DNA of 47,409 nt, from the NCBI RefSeq assembly GCF_014230055.1, contig NZ_JACHVA010000005.1, positions 1 through 47,409 on the forward strand, given 5' to 3'. The stretch comes from Puniceicoccus vermicola (GTDB lineage Bacteria > Verrucomicrobiota > Verrucomicrobiia > Opitutales > Puniceicoccaceae). Under the pieces are notes generated by a model. The model had not been told where the DNA came from, did not search any database, and saw nothing but the letters and a program-made list of their open reading frames with translations. The translations under genes and the position numbers were made by a program. Shown piece after piece: positions 34,154-42,255 of this stretch. Position 1 is the stretch's first letter. The number at the start of each line of letters is the position of its first letter.

Positions 34154-34552
34154 TTAACGCTTCGAGAACTGGAACTTCTTGCGGGCGCCGGGCTGACCGG
34201 TCTTCTTCCGCTCCTTCTCGCGAGGGTCGCGACGAAGGTGACCTTCCTTCTTAAGAGGGGCGCGGAGTTCTGCGTCATACTTCTGCAGAGCCCGAGCGAT
34301 TCCGAGAGAAACAGCTCCAGCCTGACCGGTGATTCCACCACCATTGACTCGTGCGATCACGTCGAAGGAGTCTTGCTTTTCAGCGGTGATGAGTGGAGCC
34401 GCTACGGCACGTTGTGCCTGCTCGGTTGGGAAAAATTCAGCGCAGGTCTTGCCGTTGACGGTGATTTCACCGCTGCCGGGCTTGATGCGGACGCGTGCGG
34501 AAGCGCGCTTGCGACGGCCTGTGGCCGAGAAAATAGTCGTTGTCTCACTCAT
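34154..34552 (-). CDS. rpsI: 30S ribosomal protein S9
   Basis: A 132-residue protein of usual length: ATGRRKRASARVRIKPGSGEITVNG at the start, VNGGGITGQAGAVSLGIARAL in the middle, and the basic ending PGARKKFQFSKR that reaches toward the P-site tRNA. It lies 17 bases behind rplM in the conserved rplM-rpsI pair. The strong terminator at 34005-34053 is well placed to end this ribosomal transcript. Confidence 0.98.
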   Translation of the reverse strand: MSETTTIFSATGRRKRASARVRIKPGSGEITVNGKTCAEFFPTEQAQRAVAAPLITAEKQDSFDVIARVNGGGITGQAGAVSLGIARALQKYDAELRAPLKKEGHLRRDPREKERKKTGQPGARKKFQFSKR

Positions 34553-34569
34553 AGGTCGGAGAAATTATC

Positions 34570-34998
34570 TTAGAAAGGAAAAGAAGTCGGCTCTTGGGCA
34601 CCGTGGGGATGTTCTTCACCCGCGTAGACCTTAAGCTTCTTGATCATCTCACGAGCCAGCTTGTTCTTGGGGAGCATTCCCTTCACAGCATTCTCGATGA
34701 TGAACTCGGGGCGCTTGGCGCGGAAGTCGGCCACGTTGCGGTAGTGCTCGTTCCCCATGTAGCCGGTGTAGAACATGTATTGTTTCTGTTCTTCCTTCTT
34801 ACCGGTGAGCTTCACCTTGTCCGCATTGATGACGACGACGTAATCTCCCGTATCAATGTGCGGGGTGTAGGAAGGCTTGTGGCGGCCGCGAAGAACGTTG
34901 GCGATACGGACAGCGAGGCGACCGAGAGTTTCTTCGGAGGCGTCGACCAGGTACCAGCTACGTTCGATTTCGGCAGGTTTGGCTAAAGTGGTTTTCAT
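34570..34998 (-). CDS. rplM: 50S ribosomal protein L13
   Basis: From ATG 34998 the product has 142 residues, the family norm: [86 protein letters not shown]. An upstream in-frame start at 35043 would add a non-conserved tail and is rejected. It begins a minus-strand series continuing to rpsI, the LysM lipoprotein, recF and sixA. Two hairpins lie in its leader. Confidence 0.98.
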   Translation of the reverse strand: MKTTLAKPAEIERSWYLVDASEETLGRLAVRIANVLRGRHKPSYTPHIDTGDYVVVINADKVKLTGKKEEQKQYMFYTGYMGNEHYRNVADFRAKRPEFIIENAVKGMLPKNKLAREMIKKLKVYAGEEHPHGAQEPTSFPF

Positions 34999-35021
34999 TG
35001 TGGAAAAACGGAGGAAGAAAA

Positions 35022-35071
35022 CGGCCGCAGGCCGGAATGTCAATGGATTTTCGCAAAAGTCGTGCTTTTGC
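35022..35071 (-). promoter_or_regulatory. Two-hairpin leader upstream of rplM
   Basis: On the minus strand GCAAAAG/CTTTTGC (35053-35071) is followed by CGGCC/GGCCG (35022-35034) and TTTTCTTCC, ending 24 bases before the L13 start. It could be a ribosomal-protein autoregulatory leader or attenuator (inference). Confidence 0.4.
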
Positions 35072-35124
35072 CAGATTTCGTGACCGGGTCGCGGGGCGAC
35101 TCGATCAGTGTTTGAGGAAAAGAA

Positions 35125-35147
35125 AGGCCGCGCCTTCCGGCGCGGCC
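35125..35147 (-). terminator. Intrinsic terminator of the TorF porin gene
   Basis: GGCCGCGCC and GGCGCGGCC pair over a 4-base loop, with TTTCTTTTCC following on the minus strand. It lies 26 bases after the stop of the 35173-35865 gene and insulates it from rplM. Confidence 0.88.
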
Positions 35148-35172
35148 TTCCCGTAAAAAAGTCTAGATCGAC

Positions 35173-35865
35173 TTAGAATCCCAATCCCCAGGAGACGAAG
35201 AAGAGAGGATCGTCAGTAGCGAGATCCGATTCGTCAGCCTGTGAGTAGGAGAAGGTGAAGTCACCCAGGTCGGTGCTCTTCGTGAGGTCGATTTGACCGT
35301 GGAAGTAGTCACTGTCGCTAGCCGCGTCGAAGAAGTAGTAACCCAAGGTCAGGGAAACAGACACGGTTTCGGTGATGTCGTATCCGCCAGAAACGTAGAA
35401 GTAGAGGTCGTTTTCGGCGAAGGCACCGTCGTCGATTTCACTGTAGAAAGTGTAAGCAACACCAGCACCGAACATGTCGTAGGAGAGGCCTAGGTAGAGT
35501 TCAGCGAAGTTCGCGTCTTCCCCGTCCTTTTCAGGGTAGAGGTAGCCGACAACACCGACATCGTAACCGACTTCTTCGTATTCACCAGCGTATCCGCCGT
35601 ATACGTCGAGTTCAGTTCCGCCAGCGAAGTTCACGTTGGAAGTCCAGGTTCCGACATAAACGCCGCTTTCGTGAGCGTAGTCCAGTCCACCTTGGACGGC
35701 TGCGCCATCACCGGTCTGAGTTACACCACGGAAAAGATAGTTACTGGTTACTCCGATGTTGCCTTCGATTGGGAAGGATTCTTCTTCTTCCTGAGCGATC
35801 GCGGTCGAGAACGATGCGGTCGCGAAGACAACTGCGGCGGGCAGGATCTTGCTGAGTTTGTTCAT
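35173..35865 (-). CDS. TorF-family putative porin
   Basis: A 230-residue protein with a clear signal peptide (about 1-24, cleavage after AIA) and a mature beta-barrel pattern: GNIGVTSNYLFRGVTQTGDG near the start (the hallmark of TorF/Gcw_chp proteins), alternating aromatic strands (YGGYAGEY, YVGTWTSNVNF), and a terminal aromatic FVSWGLGF. These are outer-membrane proteins of unclear transport specificity. It is an isolated gene with its own terminator at 35125-35147. Acidic residues are abundant in the loops. The 135-base upstream gap presumably holds its promoter, but I cannot point to reliable -35/-10 boxes. Confidence 0.85.
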   Translation of the reverse strand: MNKLSKILPAAVVFATASFSTAIAQEEEESFPIEGNIGVTSNYLFRGVTQTGDGAAVQGGLDYAHESGVYVGTWTSNVNFAGGTELDVYGGYAGEYEEVGYDVGVVGYLYPEKDGEDANFAELYLGLSYDMFGAGVAYTFYSEIDDGAFAENDLYFYVSGGYDITETVSVSLTLGYYFFDAASDSDYFHGQIDLTKSTDLGDFTFSYSQADESDLATDDPLFFVSWGLGF

Positions 35866-36000
35866 ATCAGTTGGTTTGTATTAGTTGTTTTGTTTCGAAA
35901 TCCGGAACGGTTGCCCGGTTCGAGTCGGGATTAGTGCACTTTTGATGCCAAATGTCGAGTGAGAATGTAACAATGGTGTTATTGCCCACAAATTTTCACA

Positions 36001-37218
36001 TTAACGCCTTCCGAAAAGAGCCGTTGCGGTCTTTTTCCATTCGTGTTTTTCCGCGTGCAGCCTGCCGTTGGCGCCGAGTTGGCGGCGAAGCTCGGGGTCG
36101 CGAATCAGTCGCTGAAAACAGGAGGAAATTTCTTCAATGCCACCTTCTTCGGCTAGAAGTCCCGTTTTCCCATCGAGGACTGCTTCCGGGATGCCTCCGG
36201 ATCGAGTGGCTACGACGGGGAGCCCCATCGCGGAAGCGTCCAAATAGACGAGTCCAAAGCCTTCGACGCTCATCCGGGTCTGGCGGCTGGTCAGGGCAAA
36301 GATGTCGGCGGAGCGGTATTCCTCTTCCAGGGCTTTTTCATCGAGGGGGCCGGGAAGCTCGATGGGAAAGGGGCAGGTGGCTGCGTGTTGGAGGATTGAT
36401 TCCCGGTAGCGCGAGCGGACGCTGGGGCCCACGATGCGGTACCGGATGAGTTTTTGGTCAGCCATGGGAAGCCGGCTCAGGGCTTGCAGGGTGTCGAGCT
36501 GTCCCTTGCGCGGGTGGATGCGGCCGACGGTGAGAATTGTAATTGCAGGGGATGAGGCCGATTTCTCCTGAGTGGCTGTCGCGGGTGCACTGAATTTCCA
36601 CGAGGGTGCGCCGGGAGCGACAATGATGGGGGCGGTCACGCCGGGAAGCCGTTTATTGAGAAGTTGTCGGTTATAATCGGAGAGAACGTGGATGGCCCGG
36701 CATTGATTGAGGAGGCGGCGAAGAAGCCAGCGGCGGTGGGGCAGGCAGGTGAAGCGAAGGATTTCCGTTCCGTGGAGAATGAGGCTCGGAGGGCGGGAAA
36801 AGGAGATTCCGAAAAAAGGTGCATAGAGGGCGGCCCGGACTGCACCCGGTTCTGCGAGTACCCATTCCTCATCGGCTTGTGGGGGCCTCTTTTTGAGGAA
36901 TCTCAGGAGTGCGATCCGGTCGCCCCAGTCCTGCTTGCCGCGGGTTTCGGTTCTTTCGATGGTAAAGGGGGCGGATTCGTCTTCTTCGGTTGGGTGACCC
37001 GGGGCGATGGCCGTCACGGTCCAGCCGAGCCGGGACGTGGCTTCGGCCAGTTCAGAAACTACCGTCGCCGCTCCGCCGATCTTTGGGCGAAATTCCTGAG
37101 TGACGAAGGTGATTCGTTGCGGTGCTGATGGATGGTCGGACAAGATGAGTACTTCCGGGGATCGTAAGCTTATAGGACGATCTCTCATTCGCTGAAGGCA
37201 AGGCGAAAGGAGGCGCAT
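36001..37218 (-). CDS. Family 4 glycosyltransferase
   Basis: A 405-residue GT-B enzyme: N-terminal RITFVTQEFRPKIGGAATVVSELAEA (acceptor side), SLILHGTEILRF, HVLSDYNRQLL, LTVGRIHPRKGQLDTLQAL, and the E-x7-E donor site (EGFGLVYLDASAMGLPVVA) followed by GGIPEAVLDGKTG. It transfers a nucleotide-activated sugar in lipopolysaccharide or exopolysaccharide synthesis. Donor and acceptor are unknown. The start at 37218 gives about 34 residues before the conserved part, so a start at 37188 or later is possible. It is divergent from the DUF423 gene. No other glycosyltransferase genes lie alongside. Confidence 0.9.
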   Translation of the reverse strand: MRLLSPCLQRMRDRPISLRSPEVLILSDHPSAPQRITFVTQEFRPKIGGAATVVSELAEATSRLGWTVTAIAPGHPTEEDESAPFTIERTETRGKQDWGDRIALLRFLKKRPPQADEEWVLAEPGAVRAALYAPFFGISFSRPPSLILHGTEILRFTCLPHRRWLLRRLLNQCRAIHVLSDYNRQLLNKRLPGVTAPIIVAPGAPSWKFSAPATATQEKSASSPAITILTVGRIHPRKGQLDTLQALSRLPMADQKLIRYRIVGPSVRSRYRESILQHAATCPFPIELPGPLDEKALEEEYRSADIFALTSRQTRMSVEGFGLVYLDASAMGLPVVATRSGGIPEAVLDGKTGLLAEEGGIEEISSCFQRLIRDPELRRQLGANGRLHAEKHEWKKTATALFGRR

Positions 37219-37261
37219 GGTTCACCCGGCGCAAATTGGTTTTCAGGTGTTGGCTTTTTGA

Positions 37262-37696
37262 ATGGCCAAAGAGGCCGGAGCGAGGAAGCTGTTTGGTATG
37301 AGTCGGAGTTTAGGAATAGATCGTTGGATTTTGGGTTTAGTCGCAATTCTGGGGTTTTGCGGAGTCGTCGGGGGTGCGATTGGTGCTCATCCGCCCGAAG
37401 GCTTTTTGGCAGAGGCTAAGGAGCAGGCGGCGTGGACTTCGGCTTCCCTCTTTCTGCTGTTTCACGTTTTGGCGATTCTTGCATTGGCGGACTTGCGGTC
37501 GAGGAGTCTCGCTCCGTTTCGGCTGAGTGTGATCTTTTTTCTCGTCGGAATTTTTTTGTTTTCCGGGAGTATTTTTGCGCTATCGGCCGGGGCTCCCGGA
37601 CTTCTCGGTCCGGTGACCCCGCTGGGAGGTCTCGCTCTGATGATCGGATGGTTGTCGCTGGCTTTTCGCCTGCTGGGAAAGACGTCGGCCTACTAA
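37262..37696 (+). CDS. DUF423 family inner-membrane protein
   Basis: A 144-residue protein with four transmembrane helices and the DUF423 landmarks: GGAIGAHPPEGFL, LFLLFHVLAILAL, FFLVGIFLFSGSIFALSAG and TPLGGLALMIGWLSLAF. The function of the family (YgdD) is unknown. ATG 37298 would start closer to the family's usual N-terminus, and 37262 adds 12 residues. Its stop codon overlaps the stop of the convergent RecO-like gene. Confidence 0.88.
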   Translation: MAKEAGARKLFGMSRSLGIDRWILGLVAILGFCGVVGGAIGAHPPEGFLAEAKEQAAWTSASLFLLFHVLAILALADLRSRSLAPFRLSVIFFLVGIFLFSGSIFALSAGAPGLLGPVTPLGGLALMIGWLSLAFRLLGKTSAY

Positions 37697-38304
37697 AGGC
37701 TTTGTTTGGGGACGAGGAAATGCGCTTCTTGGGCCAGCCACTGCTCCAGGGATGAGGTGATACCTTTGAAGATGGCCACTTCTGTGGGTTGTTCTTCAAG
37801 CGGGCTTTTGAGGATGGTCTCCAGATCCTTGCGGACGCTGTCGCTCAATTGAGAGGCCCAGTCTTCGCGGACGGGCAGGCCTTCAGTTTTGGCAAAGAGG
37901 TAGAGGGTTTTGAGGTAGGCCGCTCGAGGGGAGGGGCCGGTCTCGAGGGAATCAAAGAAACGCTCCGAAATCTGGAAGAGAACTTCGTAGTCGGCCAGAT
38001 GCTGCGAATTCTTGCGGAGGATCTCTGCGAAGCGGGAGGCGATTTGAAGGATTTCGTAGGATCGCGCCAGTCCGCTGCGTCTTCGGGTGGGGTAATAGTC
38101 GGAGAGGAATATTAATTCGCCCTGCTTGGCGCGGGATATGCGCGCCTGACCGGTGTCGAAAAGATCGGGGCGATTTCCTCTCTTTGTTTTCCGAACGAGA
38201 GGATGATAGAGACCTTGGCTATGAGAGAGAAAAGCCAGGGACCAGAATTTCTCCCCTTTCTCTGCATAGTTTAAGACCAATCCGTGATCTTCTTCCGGGA
38301 GCAT
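37693..38304 (-). CDS. RecO-like protein
   Basis: A 203-residue protein that starts LVLNYAEKGEKFWSLAFLSHSQGLYHPLVRKTKRG, the layout of the RecO OB-fold N-terminal domain ('a..l.......ge....l..lT...G'). A helical C-terminal half contains FFDSLETGPSPRAAYLKTLYLFAKTEGL, similar to the RecO helical domain. No zinc-finger Cys set is seen. It is shorter than typical RecO (about 240). RecO works with RecF, which is encoded at 32242-33324, but they are not adjacent. It is 3 bases behind cobA. Assignment is moderate: the resemblance is in layout and not in strict motifs. Confidence 0.6.
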   Translation of the reverse strand: MLPEEDHGLVLNYAEKGEKFWSLAFLSHSQGLYHPLVRKTKRGNRPDLFDTGQARISRAKQGELIFLSDYYPTRRRSGLARSYEILQIASRFAEILRKNSQHLADYEVLFQISERFFDSLETGPSPRAAYLKTLYLFAKTEGLPVREDWASQLSDSVRKDLETILKSPLEEQPTEVAIFKGITSSLEQWLAQEAHFLVPKQSL

Positions 38305-38307
38305 GGT

Positions 38308-39078
38308 TCAATCTTCGGATGACTGCGGGGGTAAGGCTGTCTTCCCGATGATGACGATCGCCGGGGAGGAGAGATTTGCCTTCTCGACGTCCTCGGCAAC
38401 CGAGTGGAGTGCTGAGTAGAGGATTTTCTCTTCCGGGGTCGTCGCCCATTGAATCACCGCGCAGGGGGTCTCCGGGCTTAGTCCGCCCTCGATGAGGGAG
38501 TCGCGGATTTTTCCGAGCCGCCCCATGGCCATATAAAGGCAGAGAGTGGTCTGGAGCTTTGCGTAGTCGGCCCAGTTGACTCCGGTGTCTTCTTTGCTGG
38601 GGTCTTGGTGGCCGGTCAGAAAGACGACGGAGGAGTTGAAGGATCGATGAGTTAGAGGGATTTCCGCTCGTGCGGCGGCAGCGATGCTGGCCGTAATGGC
38701 GGGAACCACTTCATAGGGGATGCTTTCCGACCTCAGTCGGGTGACCTCTTCGCCGCCGCGGCCGAAAACAAAGGGGTCTCCCCCTTTGAGGCGGACGGTC
38801 GTTTTGCCCGATAGGCTGAGGCGAACCAGAACGTCCTGGATCTCTTCCTGCCTGAGGGAGTGGAATCCGGCACGTTTTCCGACACAGATTTTCTCGGCGT
38901 GAGCCGGAGCCCAATCGAGAATCTCTTTGGCGACCAGGTAGTCAAAGACGAGTGCGTCGCAGGAGCGAATGAGCTTTTCCGCCTTTCGGGTCAGCAGATC
39001 GGGATCTCCGGGGCCAGCACCTACTAGGTAGACCGTTGATCGTTGCGAAGTTGGGTCCGGGTTGCCGGAGTCTCTCAT
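38308..39078 (-). CDS. cobA: Uroporphyrinogen-III C-methyltransferase
   Basis: A 256-residue tetrapyrrole methylase: the SAM-binding loop VYLVGAGPGDPDLLTRKA (16-33), ICVGKRAGFHSLRQEEI, VRLKGGDPFVFGRGGEE (about 95-111), VPAITASIAAAARAEIPLTHR and the C-terminal SPAIVIIGKTA. It makes precorrin-2, the branch point to siroheme and cobalamin. It is the single-domain CobA/SUMT and not the fused CysG. No other cobalamin or siroheme genes are in the window. It precedes the RecO-like gene on the same strand by 3 bases and lies just after tRNA-Tyr. Confidence 0.95.
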   Translation of the reverse strand: MRDSGNPDPTSQRSTVYLVGAGPGDPDLLTRKAEKLIRSCDALVFDYLVAKEILDWAPAHAEKICVGKRAGFHSLRQEEIQDVLVRLSLSGKTTVRLKGGDPFVFGRGGEEVTRLRSESIPYEVVPAITASIAAAARAEIPLTHRSFNSSVVFLTGHQDPSKEDTGVNWADYAKLQTTLCLYMAMGRLGKIRDSLIEGGLSPETPCAVIQWATTPEEKILYSALHSVAEDVEKANLSSPAIVIIGKTALPPQSSED

Positions 39079-39117
39079 CGTGGTGGGTGCGTTTTTTCCG
39101 ATTCCGTCCGAAGTTCA

Positions 39118-39141
39118 GAAACCCTCAAAAAAAAGGGTTTC
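39118..39141 (-). terminator. Hairpin downstream of tRNA-Tyr
   Basis: GAAACCCT and AGGGTTTC pair around an 8-base loop that is a T-run on the minus strand. It begins 12 bases beyond the tRNA 3' end. It lacks a T-tail after the stem, so it is a doubtful terminator. Confidence 0.4.
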
Positions 39142-39152
39142 AAAAAGGGGAA

Positions 39153-39239
39153 TGGTGGTGGGGACAGGATTCGAACCTGTGAAGGGATAGACCCGGCTGA
39201 TTTACAGTCAGCATCCGTTGGCCGCTTGGATACCCCACC
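39153..39239 (-). tRNA. tRNA-Tyr (anticodon GUA), CCA encoded
   Basis: The 87-base minus-strand sequence folds as a class II tRNA: acceptor GGTGGGG/CCCCACC, discriminator A, encoded CCA, anticodon stem GCTGA/TCAGC with loop CTGTAAA (anticodon GTA), a long variable arm, and T-loop GGTTCGAATCC. It lies alone between cobA and the Na/phosphate cotransporter gene. Confidence 0.97.
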
Positions 39240-39378
39240 GGAAAATTGTCCACAGTGGAGAGGTGCCCCCTCCTTGCCAAGTTTTTTTTGGATGATTTTT
39301 CACTTCTTTCTCGATCGCTGCTTCGACGGGGGAATCGGGAAACCGAATTTCGATTTGTCGGTGAAGTTTTTCGGGGTA

Positions 39379-41046
39379 ATGGTTGGCCTTTCGATGGAGA
39401 GTTCAGAGATAGATTGGATCCAGTTGGGACTTCAGCTGCTGGGAGGACTGGCGTTGTTTCTCCTCGGTATGGAGGAGTTGACTGCTTCGCTGCGAGCCGT
39501 AGCCGGTGGGCACCTCAAAAAGTTTTTAGCGAAAGCCACGAAGAATCGTTTCCTGGCCTTGGTGTCTGGGACGGTCGTGACTGCAGCAGCTCAGAGCTCT
39601 TCCATCACGACGGTTCTTCTTGTCGGGTTCTGTTCGGTAGGCCTGCTCTCGCTTTCGAATTCGGTGGGTATCATCCTCGGAGCCAATCTGGGATCGACCG
39701 TCACGGCCCAGATTATCGCCTTCAATGTGACCCAATGGGGCCTATTGCTGGTCGCGATCGGTTTCGCAATGAGGCTGATCAAGCAGCGTGAAAAGGTTCG
39801 CTACGTGGGGGGACTTCTTCTCGGGCTTGGGTTGATCTTCTTTGGCATGGAATTGATGTCAGAGGCCACTCGTCCCTTGCGGGATTATCAGCCGTTTGTC
39901 GACCTCATGGCCGAGATGACCAATCCGGCGTTCGGGATTCTTTGCGGGTTGCTGTTTACCGCGCTGGTCCAGAGTTCAGCTGCCGCCACCGGGTTGACGA
40001 TTGTTCTGGCGACTGAGGGGTTCTTGAGCCTTCCTGGTGCGATTGCCGTCGTTCTCGGCTCGAATGTGGGAACTTGTGTGACGGCTTTGATGGCGGCGGT
40101 CGGACAGCCTCGAATCGCCCTGCGGGTGGCGATGATTCATGTTTTGTTCAATGTGGGAGGGGTCCTGATATGGTTGCCGTTTTTACCCTATCTCGCGGAT
40201 ATTGCTCTCTGGATGACGAACCTATTTTCGCCGGGAAGCGGCGATGACGTGGGAAGGGCCGTCGCCAACGCGCATACTGTTTTTAACTTTATCAATGCGT
40301 TTCTCTTTCTCGGTTTTACCGGGCTGCTTGTGTCTCTGGTCGAAAAGATGATTCCGGAGAGGGATAAAGATCGGCGCATCAACCGGTTTCTGGATGACTA
40401 TTACCTGTCGGAGCCAGAGACGGCGCTTGGGCAGGTGCGCGCGGAGGTCGTGGATTTTCTCCAGACCGTTTCCGGGTTGCATCGGGATTTGAGCCAGGCC
40501 ATAGGCGAGAAGAACGAGAAACGCATTCGCGAATTTGACGGGGCGGATGATGAGATCGACCGTCGTCAGGAAGATCTTTTGCGTTTCCTTGGACGTTTGG
40601 CCGAGAAGCGGCTGACAGGTCTCCAGCAGGCGCAATCGAATTCTTTTGTCGGGATTGTGAATCAGATCGAAAATTTGGGGGATCTTCTCGACCATGTTTT
40701 TCAGGGGCTGGGAATCGACTTGCTTGAACTGGAAAGTGGCATGAGTGACGAGACGAGTCGGTTGCTCCTTCAATTGACCGATGGGGTTCAGGAAGTTTTT
40801 GCCCGAGGGATCGAGGCCGTGAGGCATCCGACTAGCGAGACGAAGAAAGAGGTAGTTGATCAGGAGAGGGGCGTTCGGCAACTTGTCCGTGAAGCAAAGG
40901 ATTCTCTCTCCACTCGGCTAGCGAATCGAGATGATGAGCGGTTGAGGATCTTCCGGATCGAGGTCGATATGATCGAGTGTCAGTCCCGTGTCGCGCATAT
41001 CCTAGCGGAGATCGCCCGGGAGATTCGGCTCGAAAAGGGAGCTTAA
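39379..41046 (+). CDS. Na+/phosphate cotransporter family protein with PhoU-like tail
   Basis: A 555-residue protein. The membrane part carries the paired QSSS/QSSA repeats of the family (TAAAQSSSITTVLLVGF and TALVQSSAAATGLTIVLA) and the GANLGSTVTA / GSNVGTCVTA copies. These mark an inverted-repeat NptA/YjbB-type transporter. After about residue 340 comes a cytosolic helical PhoU-like domain (NQIENLGDLLDHVFQG and similar). It imports or exports phosphate with sodium. Start: ATG 39379 has GGGG four bases upstream; ATG 39394 is an alternative. Anything further upstream in the same frame would run into the tRNA. Its stop overlaps that of the opposite-strand gene at 41043. Confidence 0.92.
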   Translation: MVGLSMESSEIDWIQLGLQLLGGLALFLLGMEELTASLRAVAGGHLKKFLAKATKNRFLALVSGTVVTAAAQSSSITTVLLVGFCSVGLLSLSNSVGIILGANLGSTVTAQIIAFNVTQWGLLLVAIGFAMRLIKQREKVRYVGGLLLGLGLIFFGMELMSEATRPLRDYQPFVDLMAEMTNPAFGILCGLLFTALVQSSAAATGLTIVLATEGFLSLPGAIAVVLGSNVGTCVTALMAAVGQPRIALRVAMIHVLFNVGGVLIWLPFLPYLADIALWMTNLFSPGSGDDVGRAVANAHTVFNFINAFLFLGFTGLLVSLVEKMIPERDKDRRINRFLDDYYLSEPETALGQVRAEVVDFLQTVSGLHRDLSQAIGEKNEKRIREFDGADDEIDRRQEDLLRFLGRLAEKRLTGLQQAQSNSFVGIVNQIENLGDLLDHVFQGLGIDLLELESGMSDETSRLLLQLTDGVQEVFARGIEAVRHPTSETKKEVVDQERGVRQLVREAKDSLSTRLANRDDERLRIFRIEVDMIECQSRVAHILAEIAREIRLEKGA

Positions 41047-42170
41047 TTCTCGCCTTCGAACTGTTCCCAAGCCCGTTTCCAATGACGGGCCGCCGAATCC
41101 CAGTCATCTGCGCGGGTAGCTTCCTCTGAGTCGGAAAAGGCTCGGGCCGCTGCCAAAAACTGGAGGGCAAAGGATTCGTTGGTGAAGTGGTGGGTAACTT
41201 TGAGGAAGGAAGAGGAATCCTGCTGAGCGAGAGCCACTTCCCCCTTGGTCCGGAGAGTCTTGTTTTTGAGCTTTTGGGCGCTGGGAATGCGGAATTGTCC
41301 AATGGCGACCTCCGACCTGTCGCGCTGGAGGTTTGGAGGTAGGCAATTTTGGATATCCGAGAGTTCAAAGGGTTTTCCGAGAAAGCGGTCCGCGCCAGAG
41401 CGGAACGAATTCTCTTCGGAGTCTGGGTTGCCCGCTGCCGAGGTCGCGATGACGAAGGGAATCTGGGCAGATTTTTTCCAGCGTTCAATGAGTAGGCATC
41501 CGTCACCATCCGGTAGCTGGAGGTCAACGATAGCGACAGCGAAAGAATATCGGGAGGCGATGATTTCCGCTTCTGCCATAGACTGTGCAAGAAGAGAACG
41601 GCATTTGAAGTGTTGGAAATAGTTGAGGTAGAGCTCTCCCACATTGGCTTCATCCTCGACTAAGAGGATATCGTAATCTGGATCGGATGGGTGGGCCGAG
41701 ACATTCGTCGAGATCGGAACGCGGAGGCAGAGGCGGTTTTGATCGTTGTCGGAGGTCTCATGAAATATGTCTCCTTGAAGTCGATCCAGAAAAGGCCTGA
41801 GAGTGCAGAGGGTCTCTATGAGGCCCTCGGGGGAGGCCGCCTCTCGTTTCACGACTGTGACTTCCTCCGAATTCTCCGCAGCGAATTCAATCTGGAGATC
41901 CTTTCCCTCGGTCTGGACCTTGAGTGAAAGGCTTCGGATTCCCTTTTCTGTTGCGAGGGTATGTTCCAGCATCTCCGTTATCGTTTTGCGGAGACATGCC
42001 GTATGGAGATATGATTTTTCTGGAAGACCTGTGGCTAGATCCAGCTGGAGTCGATCCAGCTTACTTTCGTGGCCAACGATGAGTTCCTCTTGGAGAGAAA
42101 GAAAAAGCTCCCGGATTCCGGTCAGGGATGGGCTTTCTTCGAGGATGGATCTATCGGAGGAAGGCTTCAT
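41043..42170 (-). CDS. Degenerate hybrid histidine-kinase-like protein with receiver domain
   Basis: A 375-residue protein. Residues about 20-155 follow the outline of a DHp/HATPase pair, but the ATP-binding N-box Asn is replaced (TEMLEHTL) and no Gly-rich G-box is present. It still ends like a kinase domain (LRPFLDRLQGDI, LCLRVPI). A full receiver follows at 167-280: acidic pair VEDE, Asp216 (IVDLQLPDGDG), Lys266 (GKPFE). The last 60 residues form a helical region with a His pair (VTHHFTNESFALQFLAAARAF) that might be a phosphotransfer-like domain. The kinase part is probably inactive, and the receiver is probably functional. It follows a LuxR-type regulator on the same strand by 85 bases. 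Confidence 0.7.
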   Translation of the reverse strand: MKPSSDRSILEESPSLTGIRELFLSLQEELIVGHESKLDRLQLDLATGLPEKSYLHTACLRKTITEMLEHTLATEKGIRSLSLKVQTEGKDLQIEFAAENSEEVTVVKREAASPEGLIETLCTLRPFLDRLQGDIFHETSDNDQNRLCLRVPISTNVSAHPSDPDYDILLVEDEANVGELYLNYFQHFKCRSLLAQSMAEAEIIASRYSFAVAIVDLQLPDGDGCLLIERWKKSAQIPFVIATSAAGNPDSEENSFRSGADRFLGKPFELSDIQNCLPPNLQRDRSEVAIGQFRIPSAQKLKNKTLRTKGEVALAQQDSSSFLKVTHHFTNESFALQFLAAARAFSDSEEATRADDWDSAARHWKRAWEQFEGEN

Positions 42171-42255
42171 GGAGCAACCTCTCGATAGTGGGGGCTCCCT
42201 TGCTCCCTACGGAAGAGTAAAATTGGTTTTTGTCGCGGTATCGGCGACTATGGTC

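Noticed and set aside
39043-39378. N-terminal extension of the Na/phosphate transporter frame
   Set aside because: It would translate through the antisense of tRNA-Tyr; the transporter's first helix begins after ATG 39379/39394.
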